Assembly: GCA_030159075.1 (NCBI GenBank)
Contig: BROG01000003.1
Span: 2,055,501 to 2,119,500 of the forward strand
Length of the DNA stretch: 64,000 bases
Source: Atrina japonica
Taxonomy: Eukaryota > Mollusca > Bivalvia > Pterioida > Pinnidae
Direction: 5' to 3'
Shown here: positions 24,885-38,334 of the stretch, one piece after another
Layout of the letters: every line of letters begins with the position of its first letter
Position numbering within the stretch: position 1 is the first letter of the stretch
Translations under genes and position numbers: made by a program
The notes under the pieces: model-generated
What the model was told of the DNA's origin: nothing
The model's database searches: none
Seen by the model: the letters and a program-made list of their open reading frames with translations, nothing else

Positions 24885-25100
24885 CACATTTTCAACTTCT
24901 TCTGAAGTACCAATTGCTCAATTTTGGCAATAACTATCCCTTTAGGAAGGCAGCTGCAAAATGGTTGCAAATGAAAGGGGGCTAGGATCCATTTGGGCTC
25001 TTAAGAGAGCCAAAATATGGTACATGATAACCATTGTTGGCATGTTTTCATTTAGGTGACCATGAAGGCCTACTGGGTCTCTTGTTATGAGAAAGCCCTG
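24885..25100 (+). repeat. bivalve-type dispersed repeat, sense copy
   Basis: Contains TTTCAACTTCTTCTGAAGTA, CAATTTTGGCAATAACTATC, GGGGCTAGGATCC and CTACTGGGTCTCTTGTTA in the order seen in other copies. No ORF. Confidence 0.6.
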
Positions 25101-27659
25101 GCCCTAGCTCCGGAACACTGAGGACATCATAAGCTATCTCATACCAAGTGTTGTCTCACACACTATGGATCGAGAAAGGAAATTTCAAAATAAACTATTG
25201 CAAGCTCTGTCACAGGTGTTAAGAATAAAGGATCTTTATGGTAGCATTCTTAGTCCTTGGTATACATTTTAATTTATGGAAGTTTCTTTTTATTGCATTT
25301 TCTGTAATTTTTGATAAATTATTGTGTTTATAAACTCTGTACAATAGCAGAACATTTTTTAGACTTATGTAAATATAAAAATCAGTTGGTTTTTTTGTAG
25401 ATAGATATTATGTACTTACTCTCTTATGTTGAACACAGGTGGTATTTCCGGTGACAGATGATTTACAATTTCTGATAAATCCAAAAATGGACAATTCAAT
25501 TTTGAAACATATTTTTTCAATTTCAATATTTGTGTAGTCTTAAGTTCTTTATCAGTTACTAAGAATTCAGTTTGAAATCAGTCGGTGATTTAGTAAGAAA
25601 TCATGTAAAGTGATAGTAATGTCAGCGTCATTAAAAACGAAGTTAAAGGGACTTATCATTTAAACCTCTGCACTGGTTTGACTAAAGATAATAAAAAACA
25701 TGAGATTTGATAGAAAAATACTCTGAAAGAGTCCTTTTTCAACTCCTGTATTTAGTATCCTTATCATTGAATTGAACTATTCAGTTTATCAAGATCAGTT
25801 TTGTTGATTTTGATACGATTAATTCTTGCAAAATTTATTGAGTTCATCTCAAGACATTGCAACTATCAGATCAATAATTTGACAATAAATAAATGTAATT
25901 ATTTTGTGAGGGGAAAACTTTGAACTAAAGTAGAAGAAATTTATTTTTGCTGTTGTATTACAAGTTTGTCGTTATCTGATAAAAAGTGAGTTATTTATGT
26001 GAAAGAGCAAAATATTGGGGTTTTACAGGCTATCACATCAGTGGGTTATGCAAGCTTAGATTGAAATAGGAAGACGGGTCATAGGCTATTAGATCCATAT
26101 TTATCACAGAAGCAAAGCTTCTTCCAAATCGGCCCTTGACAGACTTAAACTTCTCCCGTTATATCCAAACTAGTATTCATGGAGTGGGATTACTGTCGAA
26201 TTGAAGACTGATCATAAAGTGCCGAAATTTAAATGGAAACTGAACAAGTGATATTTTAACACTGATGAATAATCATTTTGTAGCCTAACGTGAAACTGCA
26301 GCTATTCCTGAATAGTACTAGGGATGTTAACAATTTGTGCTGTAATGATTGTACAGAAAATTTCGATTAGGAAGGGATTGAGGGGAAATTTTCTTTTTAT
26401 TTCTGATCATAAAAAAGTCAGTTTGTTTTCCTAGGCAAGGAGTTAAATTTTTATATTCATTGAATATTCTACGAGCTGGCACTTTTGCTTTCCCAGGCCA
26501 GTGAATAGTATTTCAATGATGTTATTCCGCTGTAAAAATGCATTGTTATTGTTTTCAGATAAAGATAACTTCCCGGCTGAATAAATGCATAAATTGTTGA
26601 ATTTATAGTCCTTACCTTATTGTGCAAAGTGTCAGCCTGTTGACTTTATTTACTATCTAAATTTTGATTTAGTGCTCTGCCAATGGTACCTGTCATGAGG
26701 TTTTAAGACATTGGACAGATGTACGGCCATCAGAAGTCATCAAAGAATAATTTAGACCGATTTTCCGACTCTCTCCATCCTAGGCAACCTCCATATGGAT
26801 CTTGACAATTTCATTTGATCCCAATATTATTTGTCAGTTTATTGCTTCATATCATGCTAACTAAGAATATCCCAACTATTCATATTCAAAGATGAGAATT
26901 GCATTTGAATGGCATGAAAAGTTTAACTCGCAATATCTTTTGTGGACACCTATCAGAATCAAGTGGTAAAATGTTTTATATTTAAACTAAAAATCCATGA
27001 AAATGAAACGCAGATCTCTTTAAATGCATAAATTTCACACTGAATGTGTACAATAATATGATTTTGATGATTTATGGAATATTTCCTCCTTCACGTTTTC
27101 AAAAATTATTAGTTATCAATTGGCAGTTTAGCGTAGTTTATAGAATTTCTGTGACCCTACACCCATCCCCTTAACTTTGTTATATTCATACAGACCCAAT
27201 ATGCCATTTATCTCAATCATTCCGTCATCCGGCAGGATTCATCCTTCACAACTTAAATCTCGTCTGTTTACCTGTTCAATATTGAGTTATTCATAGAGAT
27301 CAACTTTTTTGAAGATGTAGTCGGGGGAAACTTTATTGTTGACATAAACAAATTTAGTCCAAATACACCAGGTCGAATGTTGAAATTGAGATTAGTTCAT
27401 GATTAGAATAAGTCTCTATTTGCCACATTTTGTCAGGGAACAGTTATTATTGGAATTTTAAATTTCTTGAAATTTGATTGATTTTAAGAGGTACAGGATA
27501 AAGGAAATTAAGCATTTGTGTGCATTATTGATAGAGATTTTTTTTTGGACAGGATATTGGTGTTGATTTAGGGCAGAATGGAATTTGACAGAAAAAGACA
27601 AATTATCTTTTAATACTACATATTTAACCATGTGTTAATTCATAAGAAATAATTAAGTA

Positions 27660-28085
27660 AAAATATAATAATACATGTAGAAGTAAAAATAACAATTGAC
27701 ATAATACAGTTATACATATGTACAATATCATAATACTGGGATAATGGTAATCATCATTAAACAATTATACTCTTTTGTCATAGCAGGTCATGATGATTTT
27801 CATAATACAATTACACTATGACATATAATAGTGGGATAATAATTGTCATAATACAATTACACTATGACATAATAGTGGGATAATATAATACAATTGTCAT
27901 AATACAATTATACTATGACATAATAGTGGGATAATAATTGTCATAATACAATTACACTATGACATGTAATATTAGGATAATAATTGTCATAATACAATTA
28001 CACTATGACATATAATAGTTGGAAGTTGTCATAATACAGTTATACATGTACTATGTCATAATAGTGGGATAAAAATAATTGTCAA
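27660..28085. repeat. tandem array of about 46-bp units
   Basis: Eight or nine imperfect units combine TTGTCATAATACAATTA, CACTATGACATATAATAG and TGGGATAATAA. Unit length varies through small indels. It directly precedes the mariner remnant. Confidence 0.85.
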
Positions 28086-28109
28086 AAAATACAATTATAC
28101 GAAAGTACA

Positions 28110-28720
28110 TGTACAAGGGTTGGTTGATAAGTTATTAGCCATGTGTTGAAGGAGTTAAGCAGGGATGCCCAATGAACAGTGTCATTAGGTCATTTTTTTG
28201 GCAAAGAGGTAACACTCTAAAGTAAACAGGGCAAGTGACATGAGCAAAATGGACAAAATTGTTGAGAGGGCAGTGATTCAATATTTATTCAAGAAAGGTC
28301 TTGCACTAAAGTATAATCATGCTGACATCACATGGTTGCAACACCAGGAGAGGATGCCCCTTCATATGCTACCCTAAAAAGGTTTGCAGAATTATAGTGT
28401 GGCAGGCAAGAGCCTTCAGGATGACCCTGAAGTCCATAATATTGTTATGGATGACATATTATTCATCACTTCTTAGGCAGTTAAAAGAAAAAATAGGTCA
28501 AGTGCCATGGAAAGCTCAGTAAAGGTGTCCTTGTTTCATTAGGACAATGTCCCTGCTCACAAGCCTGTCATTGCTATGTTAGCCATGATAATGATTGTGG
28601 CTTCCAATAGATTCAACATCCACCTTACTCACCTGATCTCGCTCCATCAGAATTCCATTCATTCCCAAAATTAAAAACTGTCCTTTTTGCTGAGGTATAT
28701 ATTCATATAACAGTCCTGAT
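28110..28720 (+). pseudogene. degenerate mariner-family transposase
   Basis: A stretch with mariner wording in several frames. QYLFKKGLALK lies near 28279, and DDPEVHNIVMDD near 28421-28456. An HxDNVPAHKP block (stop in place of Gln) near 28537-28566 corresponds to the second catalytic Asp region. After a frame change, HPPYSPDLAPSEF, then FPKLK near 28615-28680, covers the third catalytic position region. At least three in-frame stops and one or more frameshifts abolish function. GGGTTGGTTGATAAGTTATT at about 28107 could be the remaining left terminal repeat; no right end was found. Confidence 0.8.
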
Positions 28721-28850
28721 GGCTAGGGATGCTTTAAATGTATGCATTCATGGCAATAATGGTAACAGTCCTGATGGTTGGTGATGCTAAGGTATAAGTT
28801 CATGGCAGTAATGTTAAGTCCCTATGGCTAGTGATGCAGAGATACAATTT
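28705..28850. repeat. short tandem repeat of about 54 bp, three units
   Basis: ACAGTCCTGATGGCTAGGGATGC, ACAGTCCTGATGGTTGGTGATGC and AAGTCCCTATGGCTAGTGATGC follow one another, two of them joined by TTCATGGCARTAATG. It abuts the end of the mariner remnant. Confidence 0.75.
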
Positions 28851-29964
28851 GTTCACAGGGTGAGAAAAAACTTTGAAAAATCACTCATCCTATGGGACAA
28901 GTGATTTTGATAATCACTGGTCCTTAGACACCTTCAACTTGTCCCAATTTTTATATACACTTTTATGGAACCATTAAGACTATTTAAGACAGTTTGGGAC
29001 TTACAATTGATTAAATATTTGCAGTAGAGGATTTTAAAGTGTTGTGTTCATTAGAGGCTAAAAAGTAATTAAGATGGTATAGATCTAGAATAAGAATTAC
29101 TCATCACTTTGGACGAGTACCCATTCCTAACTACTGGTCCCCTGAAGCCATTTTCACTCATCCAGTATGAGTGGACAAGTGCATATTTCTCGCCCTGGTT
29201 CAAATTGTGTTCCGTATAACCAAAATCATATAATAAGCGGACTACTGGTCAGAGCTGACTACTGGTCCAGTACCATGAATGGGACCTGTACAAGAATTTG
29301 TTATATACATACTCTCGACAACCTTTGGAAGTCAACACACTGCAACTCTAATTAATGTGTATGTGTTGAACCAGAAATTACATGCATATAATGCTAAAAT
29401 AATATTCAAATAAATATACTCACCCAGAAAAGAAACATGACACTTTATATTGGGATTTATTTGTTATGTCTTCATATAAAATATCGTTTTGACCCCTACT
29501 CTAAAAATGATGTCAATTTATATCAACTCTAAGTCGTAATAACTCAATAACATGCTAATGTGTTGAAAAATCATTGGTCTTCAATATATTACAAGTTTTA
29601 AAACCGTATTTTGACTGTGTTGCTGGAAAAATGATAAACTATAGTGTCAGATTTCTTATTTTGGCTGTGTATATATATAAATCCATTCATTTATGAAGAA
29701 TGTAGTATGATATTATAAGAAATAAAGAGCAGGCAAATATTTAAATCAATCATTGATATATTTACATAAATTTGAATAAATGCATCTGCAAATCCTTTTG
29801 TTTTATGACATAAATTTGTACAAATGTGTATTAAAGGGACATTTATAGCTGTGCTTCCAAAAATAGATAGTTGGGATTTGAAATATGGATCATTTATACA
29901 TGTATAAGCAAATTTGGGTACATCTACATTCATTATTCTCAAAAGCATATTGTATGGTATATAT

Positions 29965-29969
29965 TATTG

Positions 29970-30024
<55 letters not shown>
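29965..30024. repeat. (ATT)n-(TA)n-(GA)n compound microsatellite
   Basis: An ATT run, about 18 bp of TA, and 24 bp of GA in immediate succession. Confidence 0.95.
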
Positions 30025-32092
30025 CCGATGACAATTTTTCAATCAATTACACGTACATGTATCAATGATTTTATTAATGAAGTATCTTCTACTAGTAATT
30101 GGAAACTCTTAACAGTGTTTACAGCATAATTTTGTAATCTTTGCTTATATGTCAAAGTTTCTAATACTAAAGAATGTAAAATAAAAAAAAATCCACCACC
30201 ACCACCACCCCAAAAAAGAGAGAAAAAAATGAATGAAAATGATAAATAGATAAAATGATGAAAGCATATACATGTAGATAAAAGGTTTGATATATATTGT
30301 ATTCCAAGCTAATTGCATGGACATGTAGCAAATAAAAATAGTTTATTACTTCACATCTAGACTTTAATTATCTTTGAAAAATTTGACTCAAGTTGACTTA
30401 CATGTCCATGCTTTCATTATCTTTATTGGAGAGACAAAGAGATTTTGATCCCACCTTGTTTACAAGTAAATTATTTGTGTTTTTCAAATTGAAACTCCAC
30501 TTATAAATGGTCAGTTTATGTCCATCACATATTGAAATTGATCACTTCAAAGATTTATTTCCATGAGCTGCCTGTGTATATTTTTTCTCTTACATGTATT
30601 TATTTGTAATTCCTTAAGAAAAGAAAGGAGAAATCAGTATACAGTATAGTGTCAAAAAAGAGCAACTTCCAGCGTTTTCCTATAATGCTCCATGTTAAAA
30701 AAAACTTTTTCAAATACCTGCCACACTTAATTACAGTAATGCTTTGTTAAATTCATATGTTTAGTAAAAAGTTTCATTTATTTCCATCTTATCTAAGTTA
30801 TAAACTCCTTTCAAACTTTATTTTTGAAAAACAATTTTTTTCGGTGCAGTAATTATTTGGTTGATGTGTCATTTATTTTGAACAAAGAAGGAATTGACAT
30901 TGTAAAATTTTGCTTGTCACTTTCATTCAGTAGTTTTCATAAAAAGAATGACATTTTCCAAATTACTTTATAAAGTGTATAGACTTTCCAAGAATTGTGT
31001 AAAAATTTGCATCAAATACCTTTCTGTGGTATGAAATTTTCACAATTTTGATCTGATGCCATTAGGATTTGGTAAATGCCCATCAGACCCATAATTTTTT
31101 TTTACAAATTGTAAGATGGCCATTTCTTCTGACGATCAGAATTAGTGAGAAGATCTCAAGAACAAAAGGTGGAAGGTACTAAGTTGGATCCAATATTTTT
31201 TTTTCTATTTTTCAATTTCCATTTTTGCAATTTCAATATTATTGCGAAATATTGTGAAAATTGGAGAACCAAAAAATACTGGCAGTTACTTTTTAGAAAT
31301 TTAACCCATGGGGAAAATGACATTAGTCAACTTCACTTTTGGCACTTCATTGTACATATAAGAATACAGGAGTCTGACATTGTATGTTACTCTGATCTAT
31401 ATAAAATATTCACTGATTGATTTAAAATGATCCAGTGAAATTGGAGCCACCTTGTAGGTCTTCCATATTCTTTGTTTTGACTTGGTAAAACCATGTGAAC
31501 TTCATTACACAACAACTTCCTCTGTGCTTTGATGTAATGCACTAAAGTCTTTGTACAGGTGTCAAGAGAAATGTTGATTTAATTTTCTTTTCCAAGGTAA
31601 ATTGATTTTGTTGGCTTTGTTCACTAAATTCCTTGATCCCATATGAACAGGTCTATTCATCTTCTTCCTGGCTTTGTTTTCCTGCTCTACAAATACAATC
31701 TGCTTCTAACTTGTTTGATTATCTGGGATAAAAATACTTTGCCCTTAAAAGTTAGCAAAGAGGTGTAAATTTTGTGCTAATTTGCACATTGACAAGTTGT
31801 TTTATAACATTTGTTGTTGTGATTTCTCAATGAAATGTCAGTATCAAGCAGTAAGCTAATCAAATGATCACTATTTCACAGTTTTCTGTCACAAGAGTTA
31901 CACTTAAAGGATCAAAGGTTTATAAATTCATAACTTCATTGTTACAACAACAGTGTACATGTTTCAAATAACAAAAGTGAAAGTGATTCAGTTTGTTAAT
32001 GACAATACTTTATTCTCATAACCTGTTTAGATACAGTGTAGAGGAAATATATATACAGGTATCACATATAATTACAAACATTAGGTGCACAA

Positions 32093-32362
32093 TTCTGTTG
32101 TTGTTGTATTGTTGTTTAATGTCCCACTCAAGAATCTATCACTCATGTGGAGACCTCACCAAATTTTGGCCTATGCTCGGCACTTACGGCCATTGAATAG
32201 TGAGGGTTCTTTAATGTGCCGACACCTACTGTGACACTGGACCTCGGTTTTTACTGTCTCATCCGAAGGACTGGAAAACTCAGCTGCCTCCACCGAGGCT
32301 CAAACCCATGATCCTCTGGTTGCGAATCAAGCACTCTACCGCGTAGCCACGATGGCTCTCGT
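32093..32362 (-). mobile_element. tRNA-derived SINE with core domain, minus strand
   Basis: Read on the minus strand, the head holds an A box (GTGGCTACGCGGTAGAGTGC, 32331-32350) and a B box (GGGTTTGAGCCTC, 32295-32307). It is followed by a core with CCTTCGGATGAGACAG, ACCGAGGTCC and CACATTAAAGAACCCTCA. The tail is (ACA)n-like, seen as GTTGTTGTATTGTTGTT on the plus strand. The core is shared with 12155-12385. It is not a functional tRNA: the head is followed by SINE body instead of an acceptor stem. Confidence 0.85.
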
Positions 32363-32569
32363 GCACAATTCCATAAAACAGATTAACCTGGTTTACCCAA
32401 TACTCAGCTCGACTTTTGTTTTACTATCTTGACCATAAATTTCTTTGTAAAACCCTGGATGTGACTGTGAAACTCATCATTCCCTTTTTAGCTCACCTGA
32501 GCAGATGTTTGGTTTATCTCTTGTTTTTAGTGCTATTATGGAAAGATCATTTATGATACATGTACATCT

Positions 32570-33030
32570 TTGAACCTTTACATGTCAATAGATCTTGATG
32601 GGAATTATCAGTTGCAATCATTGTTTTGAAATTGGGAGGGGTAAAAAAAGTAAAGGGGATGGAAATGGGGTTTACCATAGTAAGCCGAAGGCTCAACTGA
32701 GGTATTGTGATCACTCCATGCCAGTCCATAAACTTTAACATTTTCCACTTCTTCTCCAAAATCACTGATTTGACATAACTTTCCAGTAAACAAGAATGGT
32801 ACTCAAGGTCCACTACCAAGTTTGTATTTTTTGGCCATATTCAGTCAAGGCATGGATCCAGGATGGGGCGAAATATGTCCCAAAGGGTACTCCATTTAAC
32901 ATGGATATGATTGGTTTATGATTCAGTTTTGTGTTTTTTGCAGAAATCGGATACAATGCATTTGGACACATCTTTGACACCTCTTTAGACTCACTTTCAT
33001 TCATTTTTATATGATTTTCTCCCTATGCAT
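32570..33030 (-). repeat. dispersed repeat related to 11278-12150, minus strand
   Basis: Reverse complemented, this block reads GCCCCATCCTGGATCCATGCC, matching the CCTGGATCCACCCCTGGG segments at 11510 and 11990. It also has GTACCCTTTGGGACATATTT where the other copies have GTACCCCATGAG. No intact ORF. Confidence 0.5.
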
Positions 33031-33109
33031 TCATTAATGAGTTATACCTGTAATTAGTTTCTCTGATATCTAATGTTAAAATTATTTTTATGAATTTTTA
33101 TAACTTTTT

Positions 33110-33500
33110 AGACTGTAACAAGGAAACGGTGTTACTCGAGAATCAATGGGTCAATTTTAATCAAAATTATGCAGCTACTTAAAGTTGATGAATGAAAGGG
33201 GCTAGTATCTACATGTATAGGGGCTCCAAAAGGACCAAAACTTCTCATGACCAATGATCAACATTTTGACACTGTAATTATACATTTCTGTCAGATGACC
33301 ATTATTAAGTTTTTAAGGATACTCCATCTAGAAATGAGTAATATCCTTATATCTGAGTCATTGAAATTGTTGTTTTTTGCAGTTTGTTTAATTTTTGTTT
33401 CAAGTTTTCTATATTTCACTATAATTGTTGCTTGTGTTTGGGTCATACCTACAGAGCTTTTGAACACATTGAATGTGCACTCTCCAAACTTTTGGAGGAA
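33110..33500 (+). repeat. bivalve-type dispersed repeat, sense copy
   Basis: AATCAATGGGTCAATTTTAA, GGGGCTAGTATCTACATG, GGGGCTCCAAAAGGACCAAA and ACCAATGATCAACATTTTGA follow the family order seen at 57840 and 63640. It contains no gene. Confidence 0.65.
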
Positions 33501-33740
33501 GGGGTGAAAGTCAGATGTGACCAGAGGTATGGCAAATTAACTGACCTTCACTGCAGTGCATTTATGTCCGTCAGTTAATCATAAGTCCACATCTGCGGAT
33601 ATTCACCTGCAGTGGGTATATTTCACTTTAAATTTAAGTATTCTTTGTGGGATATATTAGTTAAACAACATTGAAATAAACAAACAGATACAATCACATC
33701 AATGACCTGTTAACAAATTTCAACAAAGTTTTTTGTAGGG

Positions 33741-34288
<548 letters not shown>

Positions 34289-35380
34289 TAGGGGTATTCC
34301 CAAGAGATGAGGCTGTATTATTTACACATGACATGTATGTGTAAAAATGAGATGGGGTCCCCTTAGGTGGCCAGAAATGTTAGGATAATAATGTGACTAT
34401 TTGGGCCACTCAAGACTCTTTTTAAGTTTGTTTTCTCTTCTATTTCTATAGGTGATATGACTTGCTGTTGTAAATTGAAATACCAGGATTCTAGGAAGAC
34501 ATAAATTATCATGATACCTTTTATTATCGTATTCCAGAATGGACTTTATTTCTCTTTCTTTGGGGTGTAAATTGACCTGATTTTATTTTTCATTGTAATT
34601 GTAAAATCTAGATACCCGTATACTATTTTTGCACTGATAATGTTTATAAAGGAATTAATGGTAATACCCTTTTAGCAATGCAGGACTGTTTTACCAAATT
34701 TTCTAACAACAGACAGCTTAACTTAAACTTGGAGTTAAACATTTCTGTTTATCCAATGAAAAGTTAATTTCTGAACTTGATCTTGTGCATGACAATTTTG
34801 GAGTTATACTCAGAATAAATGAGATACATAAGCACCTGTAAGAAAGTGAACCAAATCAATTATCCAGGTATATAGTTCAAATTGATCCCATTTGAGTTAT
34901 TACCTGATGTAAAATCCTAAGTAAACAGTATGTGGAAATCATAGGGCTTATACTGAGAACTTAGACACGTTTATGTTTTAGCTATAGACTCAATGACGGT
35001 AAACTAATCAATGCATACTCTTTATATGTCATTGTACTTTGATGGCATTTGTACAGTAATCTGTGGTACAAATATTCGTTGGTGAAAAAAAAAATTGGGT
35101 CTTAAAATTATGTTTCTGGTTATATGGTTAGGTATTTCATTGATCTATAATATTGAAATACCAATGAATATATGCCTTAAATGTAAGTACATATAGATAA
35201 ATAAAAGGAAGAATTGATGTTCTGTAAGTATAAATATTTATTTTGTTGTTTAATATCATGACAAGCATTACTGATGTATAACCCTATATACAGATATATG
35301 TAACTTGGGCTATGGAAGAAATATCACAGAACTGCACCTCTCTATGGATTTGTATGACACTTGGGTGAAGCAGCACTTGG

Positions 35381-35510
35381 TACAGTGGAACCTGTAATGA
35401 GAGACCACCCCTCTGCCGCTGAAATGTGGTCTCTCGAGACAGGTGGTCTCTCAAAAGAGGCTTTATTTATAGGATTGTTTAACCAATTGGTTTTTAAATG
35501 TGGTCTTAAA
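35381..35510 (+). repeat. TA-flanked MITE end with GGTCTCTC repeats
   Basis: TACAGTGGAACCTGTAATGA, followed by AGAGACCACC, TGTGGTCTCTCGAGACAGG and GTGGTCTCTCAAAAGAGG. A matching inverted end, AAGATCCACTGTA, lies at about 36463-36475 after AGAGTGGTCCTTCAAGACA. The pair may be the two ends of one TA-target (Tc1/mariner-type) element of about 1.1 kb, or two separate pieces. A related copy lies at 45165-45300. Confidence 0.5.
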
Positions 35511-36815
35511 GCCACATTCCAGGGATTAAAATAACATTCCAGCTTAGCTATTGTAACATTTGACTTTTTCTTTAGAAAACCACTCCTAACAGAAGGAAAT
35601 GAAAAAAAATTTCCAAAAATATTGTCGTATTAGCAAAGTTTTTAACGGAATTCCAATGGAAATCTCTTAAGTTTACTTCAGTGAAAGATGTGACATTCCA
35701 TATAAGGAATCCTTACTATACTTCAGATATGATTGGCTGACAATCTAGAGAGTAATATGCATTTTTCCTTATATGGCATGTCAACTGTACTGTCAGCCAA
35801 TCAACAAGAATATCAGGAATACGTAATGAAGTCAGGATGATATGAATGTACATGAAAGTGAGTACCAGTACCTGTAATTCACGTCTCATATAGTTGCAAT
35901 TATGTAGGGACACAACTTTATGCTGACGAATTAATGAAAATAATAGATTGGATAAGCAACTGACCTTTCCAATGGCTGTGATGAGAAATATTTAGTTAAC
36001 GGATTGATGTGATGAAAATGTGTCACCGCATGAGCATGAAGAAGCCAGCTGATTTTGCCAAACAAAATAACTTAAATTGGGGACAGAATTTCGGCCAAAT
36101 GTATGTCCTGTTCAACAAGATTTAATCAAAGCAACATAGACTAATGTAAGATTTATGTAGATCTGTACATGATGCGCTGATTCTAGCATAGGCTATTTAT
36201 CATGGACAGTTTGTTTTGGTTCCCATGCCTCGTTTTTTGATATCTCCTCATTTCCATACCATTTTAAGAGGTTATTATAAAATCTGCACACAGGGTGTTT
36301 CCTGTGATTAGCTAATTAATTTTGATTACTATAAACCTTTAAAAATATGACGAAAGTATATATGCGAATAAACATTAAGTGCATACAAAAAAGTTTATTT
36401 CTGAACGTTTCTCCCCAGAATGTGACTTTAATGTGTCTTTCATGAGAGTGGTCCTTCAAGACAAGATCCACTGTAATTGAGTACATTAGTACATTACTAT
36501 TCTGGCCCCACTTAGTTAACAACTCATGAGTTTTGCTCAAATTTGAGACTTTTCTCAAATGAATTGAGATTTGTTTTGTTCGATTTGTATAAATGCAAAT
36601 TAATGGAAAACATTTAAGATTTTCTTCAACTTTGAATGTTTCCTCAAGATTGGAGGTTTTTGTGTGTTGTTTATTTAATGATTTTGTACAAAATGACGCA
36701 TTTAGAACTGCCATACCAATGTAATCCTTAGTTTCATGGATACAAATTTTCTAGGCCAACCTTAAATTGTTGTTGAACTGAGAACAGTGGTATTAAAGAA
36801 ACTTAAATATTCAGT

Positions 36816-36883
36816 TGTACTCTATATCAAAATTACTACCCAATGGCATTGTACTCTGTATCAAAATTACTACCCAATGGCAT
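36816..36883. repeat. 34-bp direct duplication
   Basis: Two adjacent copies of TGTACTCTATATC, AAAATTACTACCCAATGGCAT differ at one base, so the duplication is recent. Confidence 0.93.
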
Positions 36884-37009
36884 TGTGGGAGAAGTTGACC
36901 AAAATGCACCTGTAAGCAAGTTAAAGCGATATAAGCTGTCACAATGATTATTTTTGTCCCCCGACATATAATCGAGAATAAGATAAAATGTGTGTTCAAA
37001 TACAATATC

Positions 37010-37830
37010 AAACACGTAAAACGTTGTAAAAGATATTCATTTCAAAGTTTTATGTTTTATTAGAATTTAAGTTTTCCCGTACCTTAAAAAATCCAGCTGT
37101 ATTTCCGTATGCAAAGACCTTTCGGATAAACTCTTTCGCCTTATCAAATGTACTTCGTCATATGGTCAGGAGATCTCGCTCCTTTACATGCTTGGACTAT
37201 GTTAAAGTTGGCCGATTTTTATGTGTTTTATATTCATTTTTAAAATGCTAGATGTGATTTTTATTCAAAAGTGCATTTATTATGTAAAATATGTGCTTTT
37301 CAACGCTATTTTAAATACCTGAAGAAAATCGGATGAATATATGAATAAATATATCAGGTCACTAAAAGAAAATTTTCCAATCTTTAATGTTACCCTGAAT
37401 GCTGACATTGAAAAAATAAACACAATATAACTGTGAAAAGTATGCGTACCTCATGTTTTACAATCCTGCCGCCATGTCCGATGGAGTTAGGCAGATCATG
37501 ATCATATGTGTCAAGAATGTTAAAACCGAAAATGCGATGGAACGAGTTAAAATGTGTCGAGGTCACCCTATTTAACCGGCACATGGACAATTTCAGAAAC
37601 GAATGTTTTGAAACGACGAAAAAGACAAACTTTGCCTGATTTAGTTATGAAATGATGATGTACGAAAATAAATGCAAAGAGTAATAAGAATAAAACATAT
37701 ATTAAGTGCAAATAGCACTTGTTTATTGATCACTAGGTAATCTTCGTAAAAAATTACCGAAAGTTAATTTGCAATGCTCAAAGTATGGCGGACAAAAAAA
37801 TAACTGATATTACGGGTTATGTTTGGCAAG
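37010..37830. promoter_or_regulatory. CpG-retaining patch in intron 1, possible internal promoter
   Basis: CpGs appear every few tens of bases here (AACACGTAAAACGTTG, TTTCGGATAAACTCTTTCGC, CCTGCCGCCATGTCCGATGG, AAACGACGAAAAAGAC, ATGGCGGACAAAAAAATAAC). The neighbouring intron has few. In genomes with gene-body methylation, an unmethylated promoter or enhancer keeps its CpGs; a young insertion would also do so. A minus-strand open stretch (37584 to 37450) ends at a donor-like GAG/GTACGC and encodes SIGHGGRIVKHE. I do not recognise this protein. Confidence 0.4.
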
Positions 37831-37973
37831 ATTGTTGCAAGTTTACACATGCATTTGTTATTCTAACCACCAGACGGTCTCTTTGGAATATATATGAGAT
37901 AGAATATCACATAAAATTGGCATGACAGCCCATATCCCTTTAAAGGGAAACAAATGAAAATACTGCTTCTTGA

Positions 37974-38334
37974 TTAAATGGGCATTAGCTGTGTGGTTTT
38001 TTTTTTCAAAAACATTTTTTTCCTTCTTTACTACTTAGATTGATATACAATAACAAAAAAGAGATATACACTGGCATAAAAATTCTTGAATTCCTATATA
38101 TTTTGTGAAAATAGCTTGGGAAACCCAGTTTTGGCAATTATTCACTTGCAATTGATTAATTCAACCTTACTATTTGTACAGTCATATCACACCTGACCTG
38201 ACCTTATATTAACAAAATATATAGGAATATAAGATTTTTATGCCTGTGTATAGCTTTTTTTTGTTTTTGTACATCATGTTCAGGTATGTTAGTAAAAGTA
38301 GAAAAAAAATCAATTTCAGCTAATGCCCCTTTAA
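37974..38334. mobile_element. TTAA-flanked MITE, family A, copy 2
   Basis: The left end TTAAATGGGCATTAGCTG and the reverse-complemented right end TTAAAGGGGCATTAGCTG differ at one of the 18 positions. The interior includes GATTGATATACAATAACAAA, ACACTGGCATAAAAATTCTT, CACTTGCAATTGATTAATTC and CACCTGACCTGACCTTAT. This is the best preserved of three copies. Its right TTAA is also the left TTAA of the 91-bp element that follows. Confidence 0.88.

Noticed and set aside
27660..28085. CRISPR-like array
   Set aside because: Repeats are contiguous with no unique spacers, and the window is from an animal genome.
32295..32350. tRNA gene on the minus strand
   Set aside because: Same reason: it is the head of a SINE with a conserved core and ACA-type tail.
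36316..36714. Minus-strand frame of 132 residues
   Set aside because: Composition is ordinary AT-rich intron, part of it is the GGTCCTTCAAGACAAGATCC repeat end, and no domain or splice signal supports it.
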